A stretch of DNA of 24,171 nucleotides, taken from the NCBI GenBank assembly GCA_028684405.1, contig JAQUGA010000015.1:1-24171 (forward strand), given 5' to 3'. This DNA is from Bacteroidales bacterium. Its GTDB lineage: Bacteria; Bacteroidota; Bacteroidia; Bacteroidales; WCHB1-69. The notes under the pieces were generated by a model that was not told the DNA's origin, searched no databases, and saw nothing but the letters and a program-made list of their open reading frames with translations. Every line of letters begins with the position of its first letter. The first letter of the stretch is position 1. The translations under genes and the position numbers were made by a program. Of the stretch, positions 1 to 8,300 are shown piece after piece.

Positions 1-64
1 TAAACTTTGTAGCTCTTTTATAAATGATTTTTGATTTGGATGTAAAAAGTTTAACCATACATTT

Positions 65-805
65 ATGATAATTAATCAGATGCAAGCAAAACACGATATT
101 ATGGGACAGGCAGGAATGGATTTTCTACAAAATCCCGACCCCAATGCAATTATAAAAGTATGGAGCGACATTGCAGAAACAGATGAGTTGCCCGTCTCCT
201 ACTTTTTTCGCACTTTCGAAGAGATGCCTTTGCTAGAACAGCAGGCATTATCCCTTTGCCGTGGAAAAGTATTGGATGTTGGAGCCGGAATGGGAAGCCA
301 CTCTTTGTATCTTCAAGAAAAAAAAGCGGACGTAACTGCCTTAGAAATCTCACCAATGGCGTGCGAAGTGATGAAATTGCGAGGTGTTCAAAAGGTATTA
401 AACGAGAATTTTTACAATCTATCTGGCGAAATAAAATATGATACTGTTCTTTTTCTGATGAATGGAATGGGCATTGCTGAAAATATTGATGGATTTAAAC
501 GTTTTTTTAATCAATTAAGACTTTTGCTCGCACCTGGAGGACAAGTTTTGATGGACTCTTCTGACCTTAAATATCTTTTTTTGGAAGAAGATGGCAGCAT
601 ATTTATCGATTTGAACGCTCACTATTATGGTGAGATTATTTATAAAATGAGCTACCGTCAATTTAAAGGAAAAAAATTTCCTTGGCTATTTATCGATGAG
701 AGTTCAATGGAATTTTATGCCAAAGAAAATGGTTTTTGCTTTCATAAATTATTAAACGGAAAACATTACGACTACATGGGGCGCTTAGAAATTGACAATT
801 TCTAA
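65..805 (+). CDS. Class I SAM-dependent methyltransferase
   Basis: A probable cytosolic methyltransferase whose substrate cannot be told from sequence. Motif I of the Rossmann fold is clear at residues 69-80 (VLDVGAGMGSHS). The acidic residue that would bind the SAM ribose lies at the end of strand beta2 (TALEIS, E94). A hydrophobic strand (YDTVLFLMNG, about 125-134) and LLLAPGGQVLMDSSD fit motifs IV and post-motif. The length (246 aa) is normal for a single-domain enzyme. The ATG at 65 gives the longest frame; the ATG at 80 (MQAKHDIMG) is equally plausible and neither has an obvious Shine-Dalgarno, which is usual in Bacteroidota. It precedes another methyltransferase-like gene and the polysaccharide pair, so a surface-glycan or small-molecule role is possible but is inference. 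Confidence 0.85.
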   Translation: MIINQMQAKHDIMGQAGMDFLQNPDPNAIIKVWSDIAETDELPVSYFFRTFEEMPLLEQQALSLCRGKVLDVGAGMGSHSLYLQEKKADVTALEISPMACEVMKLRGVQKVLNENFYNLSGEIKYDTVLFLMNGMGIAENIDGFKRFFNQLRLLLAPGGQVLMDSSDLKYLFLEEDGSIFIDLNAHYYGEIIYKMSYRQFKGKKFPWLFIDESSMEFYAKENGFCFHKLLNGKHYDYMGRLEIDNF

Positions 806-918
806 AAGAGTAAAAAGTGAAACTCCTGAACTAAAACACCACTCATCGTTGCTAATGATATCAAAACCTGGATTAAATTCATCCAAAAGATAATTTAATT
901 TTGTTTTAAAAAAAAGTT

Positions 919-926
919 TATCTTTG
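919..926 (+). promoter_or_regulatory. Candidate -7 promoter box
   Basis: TATCTTTG matches the Bacteroidota -7 consensus TAnnTTTG and lies 75 nt before the ATG at 1002. A TTTG ends at 903, leaving a 15-nt spacer, shorter than the usual spacing to the -33 box. This is therefore a weak candidate from motif matching only. Confidence 0.3.
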
Positions 927-1001
927 AAATATGATGTTTTTGTTTTATGCGAATAAGCATTTCGGAAAAGATTGCTTACCAAACATAGGAAACAACTAAC
1001 C

Positions 1002-1709
1002 ATGAAAAAGATGATGACCCATTCCAATCAAAAAGAGTCTTCATTAAAAGTCTTTTTTAGCTATTTTTGGCCCCTAACAAGAAAAATAGATACGGATTAT
1101 AATGGTTTGTTATTTTTAACCTTATTCAAAGGACGGAAAATATTAAACAGCGAACATGCCAATTACTCCTTTGGTGCTTTGCAACAAATATTGGAAGTGG
1201 GCTTATCTAAAATCAATTTTGAAAACATAAACTCCATTTTAGTTTTAGGATTAGGAGGAGGAAGTGTCGTTTTTTCTCTGAGAGAAAAATTCAAATATGA
1301 AGGAAAAATAGTCGCTGTTGAATTGGATCAAAAACTAATTGACATTGCTAGAGATGAGTTTTCCATCGTTTCGACGAACAACTTGACGATTCACAACAAT
1401 GATGCATTTGAGTTTATTAAAAAGTGCAAAAATCCATTTGATTTAATAATAGTGGATCTCTTTATAGATAATGTAGTTCCCGAAAAGTTTTATAGTGAAG
1501 AGTTTTGTCAGAATTTATCAAATGCTGTTTCTCAAAAAGGTTCCATTTTGTATAATTTAGGAATCCATCAAATGGATCAAGAAAAAAGAAACAGTGTGAT
1601 ACATTTTTTTAAAAATAGAGAGGAATACAAAACTTCACAAAATGAAAAAGTAGGAGGAACAAACTTTCTTTTGATTGCAGAAAAAAACATTCAGTACGAA
1701 TCAATATAA
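1002..1709 (+). CDS. Spermidine-synthase-like SAM methyltransferase
   Basis: A Rossmann-fold SAM-binding protein of the spermidine synthase/PMT-like superfamily. From the ATG at 1002, residues 81-88 read VLGLGGGS (the GGG loop of this group). AVELDQ (E108) would hold the SAM ribose, NNDAFEFI (D134) contacts adenine, and FDLIIVDLFID (146-156) is the motif IV region. The N-terminal SEHANYSFGALQ segment resembles the pre-motif hairpin of spermidine synthase homologues. True polyamine specificity is doubtful: similar stand-alone proteins are common and usually uncharacterised. A TTG at 972 would extend the frame by ten residues, but the ATG is preferred because it is followed by MKKMMTHSNQ with no gain in similarity upstream. 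The gene is followed by a possible terminator, so it is probably not co-transcribed with the Wzz-like gene. Confidence 0.8.
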   Translation: MKKMMTHSNQKESSLKVFFSYFWPLTRKIDTDYNGLLFLTLFKGRKILNSEHANYSFGALQQILEVGLSKINFENINSILVLGLGGGSVVFSLREKFKYEGKIVAVELDQKLIDIARDEFSIVSTNNLTIHNNDAFEFIKKCKNPFDLIIVDLFIDNVVPEKFYSEEFCQNLSNAVSQKGSILYNLGIHQMDQEKRNSVIHFFKNREEYKTSQNEKVGGTNFLLIAEKNIQYESI

Positions 1710-1801
1710 AAAAAAACAAGCCCTTCTTTATAATACTCTCGAAAACTTGAGTTTGGAACAAAATAAAGACGAAAAAACATCGTTACTTAACAAAGTGTGG
1801 T

Positions 1802-1838
1802 AAAAGGCATTTGAAAATGGTATTAGGTTGCCTTTTTT
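1802..1838 (+). terminator. Possible intrinsic terminator
   Basis: AAAAGGCA (1802-1809) pairs with TGCCTTTT (1829-1836), followed by further T residues. The 8-bp stem has a 19-nt loop, so it is weak. It sits between the methyltransferase-like gene and the Wzz-like gene and just upstream of a -7 box, which fits a transcript boundary. Confidence 0.35.
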
Positions 1839-1840
1839 CA

Positions 1841-1848
1841 TATATTTG
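1841..1848 (+). promoter_or_regulatory. Candidate -7 promoter box for the wzz-wzy pair
   Basis: TATATTTG is a full match to TAnnTTTG and lies 26 nt before the ATG at 1875. No convincing TTG -33 box is found at the usual distance. Its position directly after a possible terminator makes it the best promoter candidate for the two-gene polysaccharide unit. Confidence 0.4.
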
Positions 1849-1874
1849 CATCCGATTAATAATAAAAACATAAC

Positions 1875-2909
1875 ATGAAAAAAGACTTTGATTTTAACTC
1901 ATCAAACATTATTTTGTACATTTGGCATTGGAGAAAAGTGTTTATTATCGTTGGAGTTGTAGCGGTTATCATGAGTGCATTATTTTCTTCGCCTTGGTTT
2001 ATTACGCCAAAATACAAATCGACCGTTGTCATGTTTCCCACCTCGACCAATTCGATATCGAAAGCACTTTTGGCACAAAACGTTTACGGCCGACAAGATG
2101 TTTTGGAGTTTGGAGAAGAATCTCAAGTGGAGCAAATGTTGCAAATTTTGAATTCCACAAAAATAAAAGAGAGAATCATCGAAAAATATAATTTAGCAGA
2201 GCATTATAATATTAAGCCGGATGGAAAATTCAAAATGACAAAACTTCACAAAGAATTTGAAAGCAACATAAGTTATAAAAGAACAGAATACATGGCCGTT
2301 CAAATCACGGTTTTGGACAAAGATCCGCAAATGGCAGCCGATATTGCAAACGATATTGCAGACTTATTAGATACTGTAAAAAATGAAATGCAAAGAGAAA
2401 GAGCATTGCAAGCTTTTAAAATTGTCGAAGCAGAGTATCTAAGCCTAGGCGAAGAAATACAATGGAAAGAAGATTCATTAAATGAATTACGAAAATTAGG
2501 AATTTATGAATACGATTCTCAAGTTGAAACTTTAGGTGAACAATATGCCATCGCATTATCAAAAGGAAATATGAAAGGTGCTGAAGTGCTTGGAAAAGAG
2601 CTAGATAACTTAGCAAAATACGGTGGAGCTTTTTTATCATTAAATGAAAAACTTTTAAGTGAACATAAGCAACTTGCTGCTTTACAAGAAAAATACAAAG
2701 AGGCGAAAGTGGATGCAGAAACCTCTTTGCCACAAAAATTCTTAGTCGACAGAGCTTATAAAGCCGAGAAAAAATCCTATCCTGTTCGCTGGCTTATCGT
2801 TGTTGTATCCACTTTTGCAAGTTTGCTGCTCGTCCTCATTTCTATTATTGCATACGACACATTGTCAAACTCGGATTTGCTTTCAAAAAACAATACTGAA
2901 AAAGAATAA
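1875..2909 (+). CDS. Wzz-family polysaccharide chain-length determinant
   Basis: An inner-membrane co-polymerase-like protein expected to set the length of a polymerised glycan, with most of its mass in the periplasm. One membrane segment lies near the N terminus (about 20-42) and a second near the C terminus (about 307-328), the standard Wzz topology. Shortly after TM1 comes a TPKYKSTVVMFPTS stretch typical of the family's N-terminal domain. The central region (about 150-290) is rich in charged heptad-like sequence and is probably a long helical hairpin. At 344 aa it lacks the cytosolic tyrosine-kinase domain of Wzc-type proteins. It stops 2 nt before the O-antigen ligase gene, so the two are very likely translated from one transcript. 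The start ATG is well placed behind a TATATTTG box. Confidence 0.85.
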   Translation: MKKDFDFNSSNIILYIWHWRKVFIIVGVVAVIMSALFSSPWFITPKYKSTVVMFPTSTNSISKALLAQNVYGRQDVLEFGEESQVEQMLQILNSTKIKERIIEKYNLAEHYNIKPDGKFKMTKLHKEFESNISYKRTEYMAVQITVLDKDPQMAADIANDIADLLDTVKNEMQRERALQAFKIVEAEYLSLGEEIQWKEDSLNELRKLGIYEYDSQVETLGEQYAIALSKGNMKGAEVLGKELDNLAKYGGAFLSLNEKLLSEHKQLAALQEKYKEAKVDAETSLPQKFLVDRAYKAEKKSYPVRWLIVVVSTFASLLLVLISIIAYDTLSNSDLLSKNNTEKE

Positions 2910-2911
2910 CC

Positions 2912-4357
2912 TTGCTAGATAAAGTTCAAAAAAAATGGGTTTATTTAGTAGCGGGAGTTTTTATTTTAATAAACTCTTTGCTATTATGGCAGGAGTTTTT
3001 TTGGTTCCCGGCCGTAATTGGGGTATTGCTCATTGCCTTGTTTGCCTTTTTTGCATCCGACAAGCTTTTGATGTTGATTGTTTTTCTTACACCTTTGTCC
3101 GTTGATATTAGCAATGAAATTCTAAATGCAGGAATCTCGCTCCCTTCCGAAGCTCTTATGATTGTGTTGTCAATTATATTTTGTCTTCGAATACTAAAAG
3201 ATAATGATTATGACATCCGCATTACCAAGCACCCTGTCAGCATAGCCATTTTCATCTACTTAGCTTGGCTTTTTATTGCTTCATTAACCAGTGAAATCCC
3301 ATTGGTTTCTTTTAAATTTTTAGCCGCAAAACTTTGGTTTATTATCAGTTTCTACTTCTTCATAATTCTGGTTTTCAAAAAAAATAAAATGCAAATCCGG
3401 AATTTCATCTGGTTATACGCTATTAGTTTAATTATCATTATTTTTTATACTTTTTACTACCACTCCACATTCGGGTTTGACAAATCGGTTGGCCATTGGG
3501 TGATGCGACCGTTTTATAACGACCACACTTCCTACGGTGCGGCATTGGCAATGTATGCAATAGCCATGACTGGTTTGCTTTTTTACGATGGATACAGTAG
3601 AGGTAAAAAAACCTTACTATTGGGTTTGTCATTGATATTGTTAGTTGGACTGTTTTTCTCGTACAGTCGTGCAGCATGGCTCAGCGTTGTGGGTGCTTTG
3701 GGAATATTGTTTATTATGAAATTTAAAATAAAATATTATTGGATATTTTCATTTCTAATTTTAGCCATTGGCTTATTCTTTGTCTTTGAAAATGAAATAT
3801 TTCAAAAACTAAATAAAAATAATCAAGATTCAAGCACCAATTTTCTGGAACACGTTCAGTCTATTTCAAACATTTCTACCGATGCTTCCAACCTAGAGCG
3901 ACTGAACCGTTGGGATGCTGCTTTTAAGCTGTTTAAAGAGCGTCCCATTGCTGGCTGGGGACCCGGAACGTATCAATTTGTTTATGCCCCGTTTCAGCAT
4001 TCTAAAAATAGAACAATAATAAGCACCAATGCCGGAGATGGTGGAAATGCCCACAGCGAATACATTGGGCCACTGGCAGAAACAGGAATCGTTGGGCTGC
4101 TCACTTTTTTATTGATTATTGCTTTTACTATTTATTATGCGAATATTACTTATTTTAAAGCAAAAAGCAAAAACGTCAAGCTGTTCACTATAATTTCTTT
4201 AATGGCATTGGTCTCCTACTACATCCACGGTTTTTTAAATAACTTCTTAGATACCGACAAATTGTCGGTTCCTTTTTGGGGCTTTACGGCCATTATAGTT
4301 AGTCTGAATTTATTCTATTCAGATGAAGAAGAAAATGATTCTAAAAAACTAAAATAG
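2912..4357 (+). CDS. O-antigen ligase / Wzy-like polymerase
   Basis: A polytopic membrane protein of the Wzy_C (O-antigen ligase/polymerase) superfamily, about 481 aa with some ten to twelve hydrophobic segments. The family signature is visible: SYSRAAWLS (250-258), then a large extracytoplasmic loop (about 292-390) containing RWDAAFKLFKERPIAGWGPG and AHSEYIGPLAETGIVG, then YYIHGFLNNFLD (437-446) in a late membrane segment. The loop Arg and His residues are those implicated in glycan transfer in WaaL/Wzy proteins. Ligase and polymerase cannot be separated by sequence; the Wzz-like neighbour slightly favours a polymerase. The start codon is TTG at 2912. The first in-frame ATG is about residue 54, past two membrane segments, so TTG is strongly preferred. 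The 2-nt gap to the preceding stop suggests translational coupling. Confidence 0.85.
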   Translation: MLDKVQKKWVYLVAGVFILINSLLLWQEFFWFPAVIGVLLIALFAFFASDKLLMLIVFLTPLSVDISNEILNAGISLPSEALMIVLSIIFCLRILKDNDYDIRITKHPVSIAIFIYLAWLFIASLTSEIPLVSFKFLAAKLWFIISFYFFIILVFKKNKMQIRNFIWLYAISLIIIIFYTFYYHSTFGFDKSVGHWVMRPFYNDHTSYGAALAMYAIAMTGLLFYDGYSRGKKTLLLGLSLILLVGLFFSYSRAAWLSVVGALGILFIMKFKIKYYWIFSFLILAIGLFFVFENEIFQKLNKNNQDSSTNFLEHVQSISNISTDASNLERLNRWDAAFKLFKERPIAGWGPGTYQFVYAPFQHSKNRTIISTNAGDGGNAHSEYIGPLAETGIVGLLTFLLIIAFTIYYANITYFKAKSKNVKLFTIISLMALVSYYIHGFLNNFLDTDKLSVPFWGFTAIIVSLNLFYSDEEENDSKKLK

Positions 4358-4395
4358 AGACTACTACCCTATTTATGCAACGGAAAACACACAGG

Positions 4396-4535
4396 GTCAT
4401 TCCGAACTCGTTTCCAGTCATCCCGAACCGTCATCCTGAACTTGTTTCAGGGGGTCATCCGTGTCATCCGTCATCCTGAACTTGTTTCAGGATCTCTTGT
4501 TACTGTAGTTTCAGAACCTGAAACAAGTTCAGGGG
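4396..4535 (+). repeat. Cluster of short palindromic intergenic repeats
   Basis: Several degenerate copies of a GTCATCC-TGAACTTGTTTCAGG unit occur in direct orientation at about 4396, 4417, 4430 and 4470, with bare GTCATCC units at 4454 and 4463. An inverted copy lies at 4517-4533. The 17-nt unit at 4475-4491 is a perfect reverse complement of 4517-4533 with a 25-nt loop, and each unit carries its own small CCTGAA/TTCAGG hairpin. The cluster lies downstream of the O-antigen ligase gene, where the large stem could end transcription. Similar palindromic units are widespread intergenic repeats in several phyla. A 60-codon open frame across this cluster is a by-product of the repeat. Confidence 0.85.
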
Positions 4536-4590
4536 GACGACGGGACGACGACGGGCGAGCGGACGGACAGGCGGGCGGACGGGTTGCCTT
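4535..4590. other. GC-rich tract in the intergenic region
   Basis: About 55 nt composed almost only of G, C and A (GGGACGACGGGACG, then GGCGGGCGGACGGG), near three quarters G+C, in a window that is otherwise strongly AT-rich. It adjoins the palindromic repeat cluster. Short GACG and GCGGAC units recur within it. It could be a low-complexity expansion or a trace of foreign sequence; no gene is supported. The rest of 4591-4667 shows nothing recognisable. Confidence 0.6.
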
Positions 4591-4667
4591 AAGGATGAAC
4601 TGCGTAAAGCTTAAAATACCATAATGGCTCTTTTAGTTGCCTTTTTTGATATAAGATCAAGAGAAAA

Positions 4668-5195
4668 TCACTTTAGTTTGTGATAGACATTTGAAAAAAT
4701 TATCTCTATCACTTCACTTACATCATTTTTTACATCATAATTACTTGCCAAAAGAAGTAATTCTATAGAACTCTTCCCTTCACCATAAGAGGGTTGAAAA
4801 TATTGAATATTTACAATTTCAAAATTGAGATTTTTATAAAAATGATATCTTTGTTTGGTAACCTCATCTGTCAATAATTCAATTTCCAGAAATATGGGAA
4901 CATTCAACAATGCAATATCTTTCATTATTTTTTTTCCAATCGACTTCCCTCTGAATTCAGGACACACCGATAAATGCTCTATGTAGACAAATGTGTCTAA
5001 AATCCAATATTCTACAAAAGCAACGAAGATATCGGAAAGAAAATAGGCTTCCAGTCTGTAATGAGGGCTTTTAAAGCACTTCTCGAGCTGATCTAGCGTT
5101 CTTCTCTCTTCTTCAGGGAAGGAAGCTTCATAAAGCGAATAAACTTGTAAAAAGAAAGTACTTTCCCTTGAAATTGGAACAGATATGATATTCAT
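4668..5195 (-). CDS. GNAT-family N-acetyltransferase
   Basis: A small (175 aa) probable acetyl-CoA-dependent N-acetyltransferase. The core GNAT motif A is visible at about residues 72-91: strand VYIEHLSVCPEFRG followed by KSIGKKIM, matching the R/Q-x-x-G-x-G/A pyrophosphate loop (here RGKSIG). Motif B is suggested by RYHFYKNLNFEIVNI, the usual end of the fold where a Tyr can act as general acid. LYEASFPEEERR near the N terminus is common in GNAT proteins of Bacteroidota. The substrate is unknown. It is transcribed in the same direction as the GH18 gene upstream but separated by a 153-bp gap that holds a repeat hairpin, so it is probably a separate unit. Confidence 0.8.
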   Translation of the reverse strand: MNIISVPISRESTFFLQVYSLYEASFPEEERRTLDQLEKCFKSPHYRLEAYFLSDIFVAFVEYWILDTFVYIEHLSVCPEFRGKSIGKKIMKDIALLNVPIFLEIELLTDEVTKQRYHFYKNLNFEIVNIQYFQPSYGEGKSSIELLLLASNYDVKNDVSEVIEIIFSNVYHKLK

Positions 5196-5257
5196 TTCGA
5201 TATTTTAGACAAAGAAATGAATATTTTATTGATTTCTTGTGGTTGGAAATAATTTTA

Positions 5258-5348
5258 ACGCAGATATCTCGCAAAATCGTAGAGACATAAAGAAAAATAT
5301 CCTTTGCTATGCTGTGGCTTTGCGAGAGATTATTTGCGAGCGCTTTTA
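5258..5348. repeat. Degenerate TGCG-type inverted repeat
   Basis: An intergenic relative of the composite repeat at 19606-21040. A left arm with AACGCAGATATCTCGC is followed by an AT-rich centre (AAGAAAAATATCCTTTGC) and a right arm with CTTTGCGAG and TTTGCGAGCGCTTTTA. TCTCGCAAA (5267-5275) pairs perfectly with TTTGCGAGA (5319-5327). It abuts the 3' end of the GH18 gene, whose stop lies at 5349. Confidence 0.6.
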
Positions 5349-8300
5349 TCAATTATCTCTCATCACTTTTATCGAAAACATCTCTTTTTCAGTTTCTACA
5401 TTTATTAGATAAATACCTTTTCGGAATTCAGAAGTTTGTATTTCAACAAGATTGCTCCTATTTCCATCAAGACTTTGAATATAAACCAATTGTCCAATAG
5501 AATTATAAATGGAAATAGATTTAATATTTAGTGTACTATTATAGCGAATTGACAGATTGTTCTTAAATGGATTGGGATAAACAGCAATTAAGTTATTTGA
5601 ATTATTTTCTAAAATAAAACTAATCGTATGAAGATAGTTTTCGGAAAGCAATGATATACAACCAGATTCATCAATCACACGGACAGAATAATTCCCATTT
5701 TCAAAAGGAAAAATGCAGGCATTAAATTCATTTTCAATAATCTCATCATTAAAAAACCATTGATGAGCCCCTATTCCGTCCGAACATAATTGTCCCGAAA
5801 TAAGATTAATCGTTGGTGTTGGTGGTAAACTCAAAACATTCACAATAATGCTGGCAAAATCACTATTACATCCGTTTAATTCGGATCTGACATAAAAAGT
5901 ATCCGCCATCGTCATGGGTGGAGTTTGATAAATTTCGCCTGAAGCAAGCGCCAAACTTTCAGATATTGTGCCATACCATTTTATAAGCGACTCACCTTGA
6001 GCATATAACTGTTTTGACTCTCCATAACAAACATTTTCATTTGCATTAACGACTGGAGCAGAAGGCACTGGGTTGACCGTTACCAAGACATGACTTAAGG
6101 GAGTTGTACAAAATTCGGTTTCAGTTCGAACATAAAAACTGATGTTTTCTGTTAGAAGTGGAGTCGTAAAATTCGCCCCAGTATAAACCCAATTATTGGC
6201 TAAGCTATCGCTAAACCATTTAATTTGATCAGCCCCTGTGGCTATTAACAGAACAGAATTTCCACTGCAAATTGGAGATGGGTTGGATAAAATTGGGGTG
6301 GATGGCATGGTCTCTACATAAGCATCAATTATGGTCATCTGACTTTTGCAAATACCAGATTCGGAACGAACATAATACGTTTCAGTTTGATTTAATAATC
6401 CGGTTTGGTATACCGGTCCGAAAGCCAAAACATTTCCACCCGATGGTGAAGAATACCACTTAATTGTATCATTTGCAGAAACCTCTAATTGCGTAGAACC
6501 ACCCTGACAAGTGCCAGGGTTTGAAACAATTACAGGGGCATTTGGTACTGTTTGTACATGAATATAATTTGTTCTAAACACTGAATCTTGACCCAACACT
6601 CCTGTCACCACTAATTTTACGGGATAAATTCCCGCTGAAGGATAGGTTACCAATGGATTCACAGAATTTGAAGTAGACGGATTTCCTCCACTGAAATACC
6701 ACGTTTGTCCGGTATAATTGGAACTTAAATTGGTAAACTGCACACTATTTCCAGCACAAATTTGAGTCGTGTTGGAGGTAAAATCTGCAACCGCTTGTAA
6801 TTGAAAAACAGCGCCATTCGAATTTGTACTATCACTCCACAATCCTGCACCATTTTGGGATTTGACAGAAATATAATAAGTGGTACCATCAACCAATGTT
6901 AATCCTGTTTTTTCAAAACTTGTTGACAATCCATTGTCCGTCCAAGGAACAATATCGGCGAATCCAGGGGATGTTCCGACGGCATATTTATATCTTTGGA
7001 TTCCGCTGTTTGTATCAATGGCAACAGTCCAATTTCCACAAATAACACCTTGGGTGCCAAAAACATTCAAATCGCTACTTGGGCCATCATTTACCACAAC
7101 ATTTGATGGTTTGGTCCAATCTACTCTCATCTCTTTCGACATCAATAATGAATAATTATTCTCGTTATCAACGACTAATGATTTAATTTTGGACATCACG
7201 CTGCTATTCTTGCTTTGAATAGGAATATCAGTATCACCGCTGCCAACAGTAATATTTGCAGAAACAGCTCGCGTTCTATAAACTCTCATATTTTTCACAA
7301 ACATCTGAGTTTTAGCTGTTCGGAACGAAAAATATTTTGAAGGAGTCGTTAATGGCGATGGATCCGTCCAAGAAGCAAGAAAAACATCATCGCGGAAAAC
7401 TTCAATTTTTCCACTGATGCGATCATGAACAATTTTGTAATGGTAATATTGGTTTAAATGGGTCGGAATGCCCGTAACTACTTTAACTTGGGAAAAAACG
7501 TCATTGACAACCTTGTAAAATTCCAATTGAGAACTGGAAGGTCGAAAATAAATGAAATATGAATTTCCACGATTCGCAAGAGTCGCACTATCGCAGGCAA
7601 AATGAAACCCAAAACGTTTGCTCGCCGATACTCCATCGATTTTGGCATAAAAATCATAAATATAGGAATTACTCAAACTTCCATTTAATGCAGAATAAAT
7701 ATTTGAATTTTCAGTATTGGTATCTAAAATTTGAAGAGCATTCCCCGAAACGCTCCATACAGGAAGACCCACTGGGATTTTCCACTTTGTTGCATTGTAA
7801 GTCGTGAAATTATCTACAACAAAACCTCTGTTTTGATTAGCGGTCCACTCCACTCCATCATTGTACATCACTTGATAGAAACGTCGATTAATTCCGCTTC
7901 CGCCAGAATTATCAGCATCCGTAAAAGAGGCTGTAAAGGAAGAGGTGACCCAAGAACTATCCATTATATTTATCTGAGTGGTGGGTGGAATATTATCAAC
8001 AGTACAATTCCAAATGGCTTTCCATCCTGCTTTGTTGGTTGATCCGTCCGATTTAAAACGCAGCGTAAGCGCATTTCCAGAAGCCGTTATCGTTCCAGGA
8101 CTGTTCGTGCCATGATATGCACCAATAAGTGGGGAAGAGGTGGTATTTCCATTGTAAATAAACAACGTATCAAATCCAGCTTCGGTTGAAAACTCAGTAA
8201 ACGTCAAACTCACTCCAGAAGCACCACTTGGGGCTATTGTATATAAATATTGTTCACCATCAAAATAGTTCCGAGTTGGACCTCCCATGTCGAAAATCGA

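Noticed and set aside
972..1001. TTG start ten codons upstream for the spermidine-synthase-like gene
   Set aside because: The ATG at 1002 is a better start codon, and the added residues (LTKHRKQLT) show nothing characteristic.
1856..2050. A 64-codon - strand frame opposite the start of the Wzz-like gene
   Set aside because: It is the antisense shadow of a clear coding region and has no independent support.
4442..4624. A 60-codon forward frame ending in RADGQAGGRV
   Set aside because: It runs through the palindromic repeats and the GC-rich tract. The translation is low-complexity and typical of over-called repeat ORFs.
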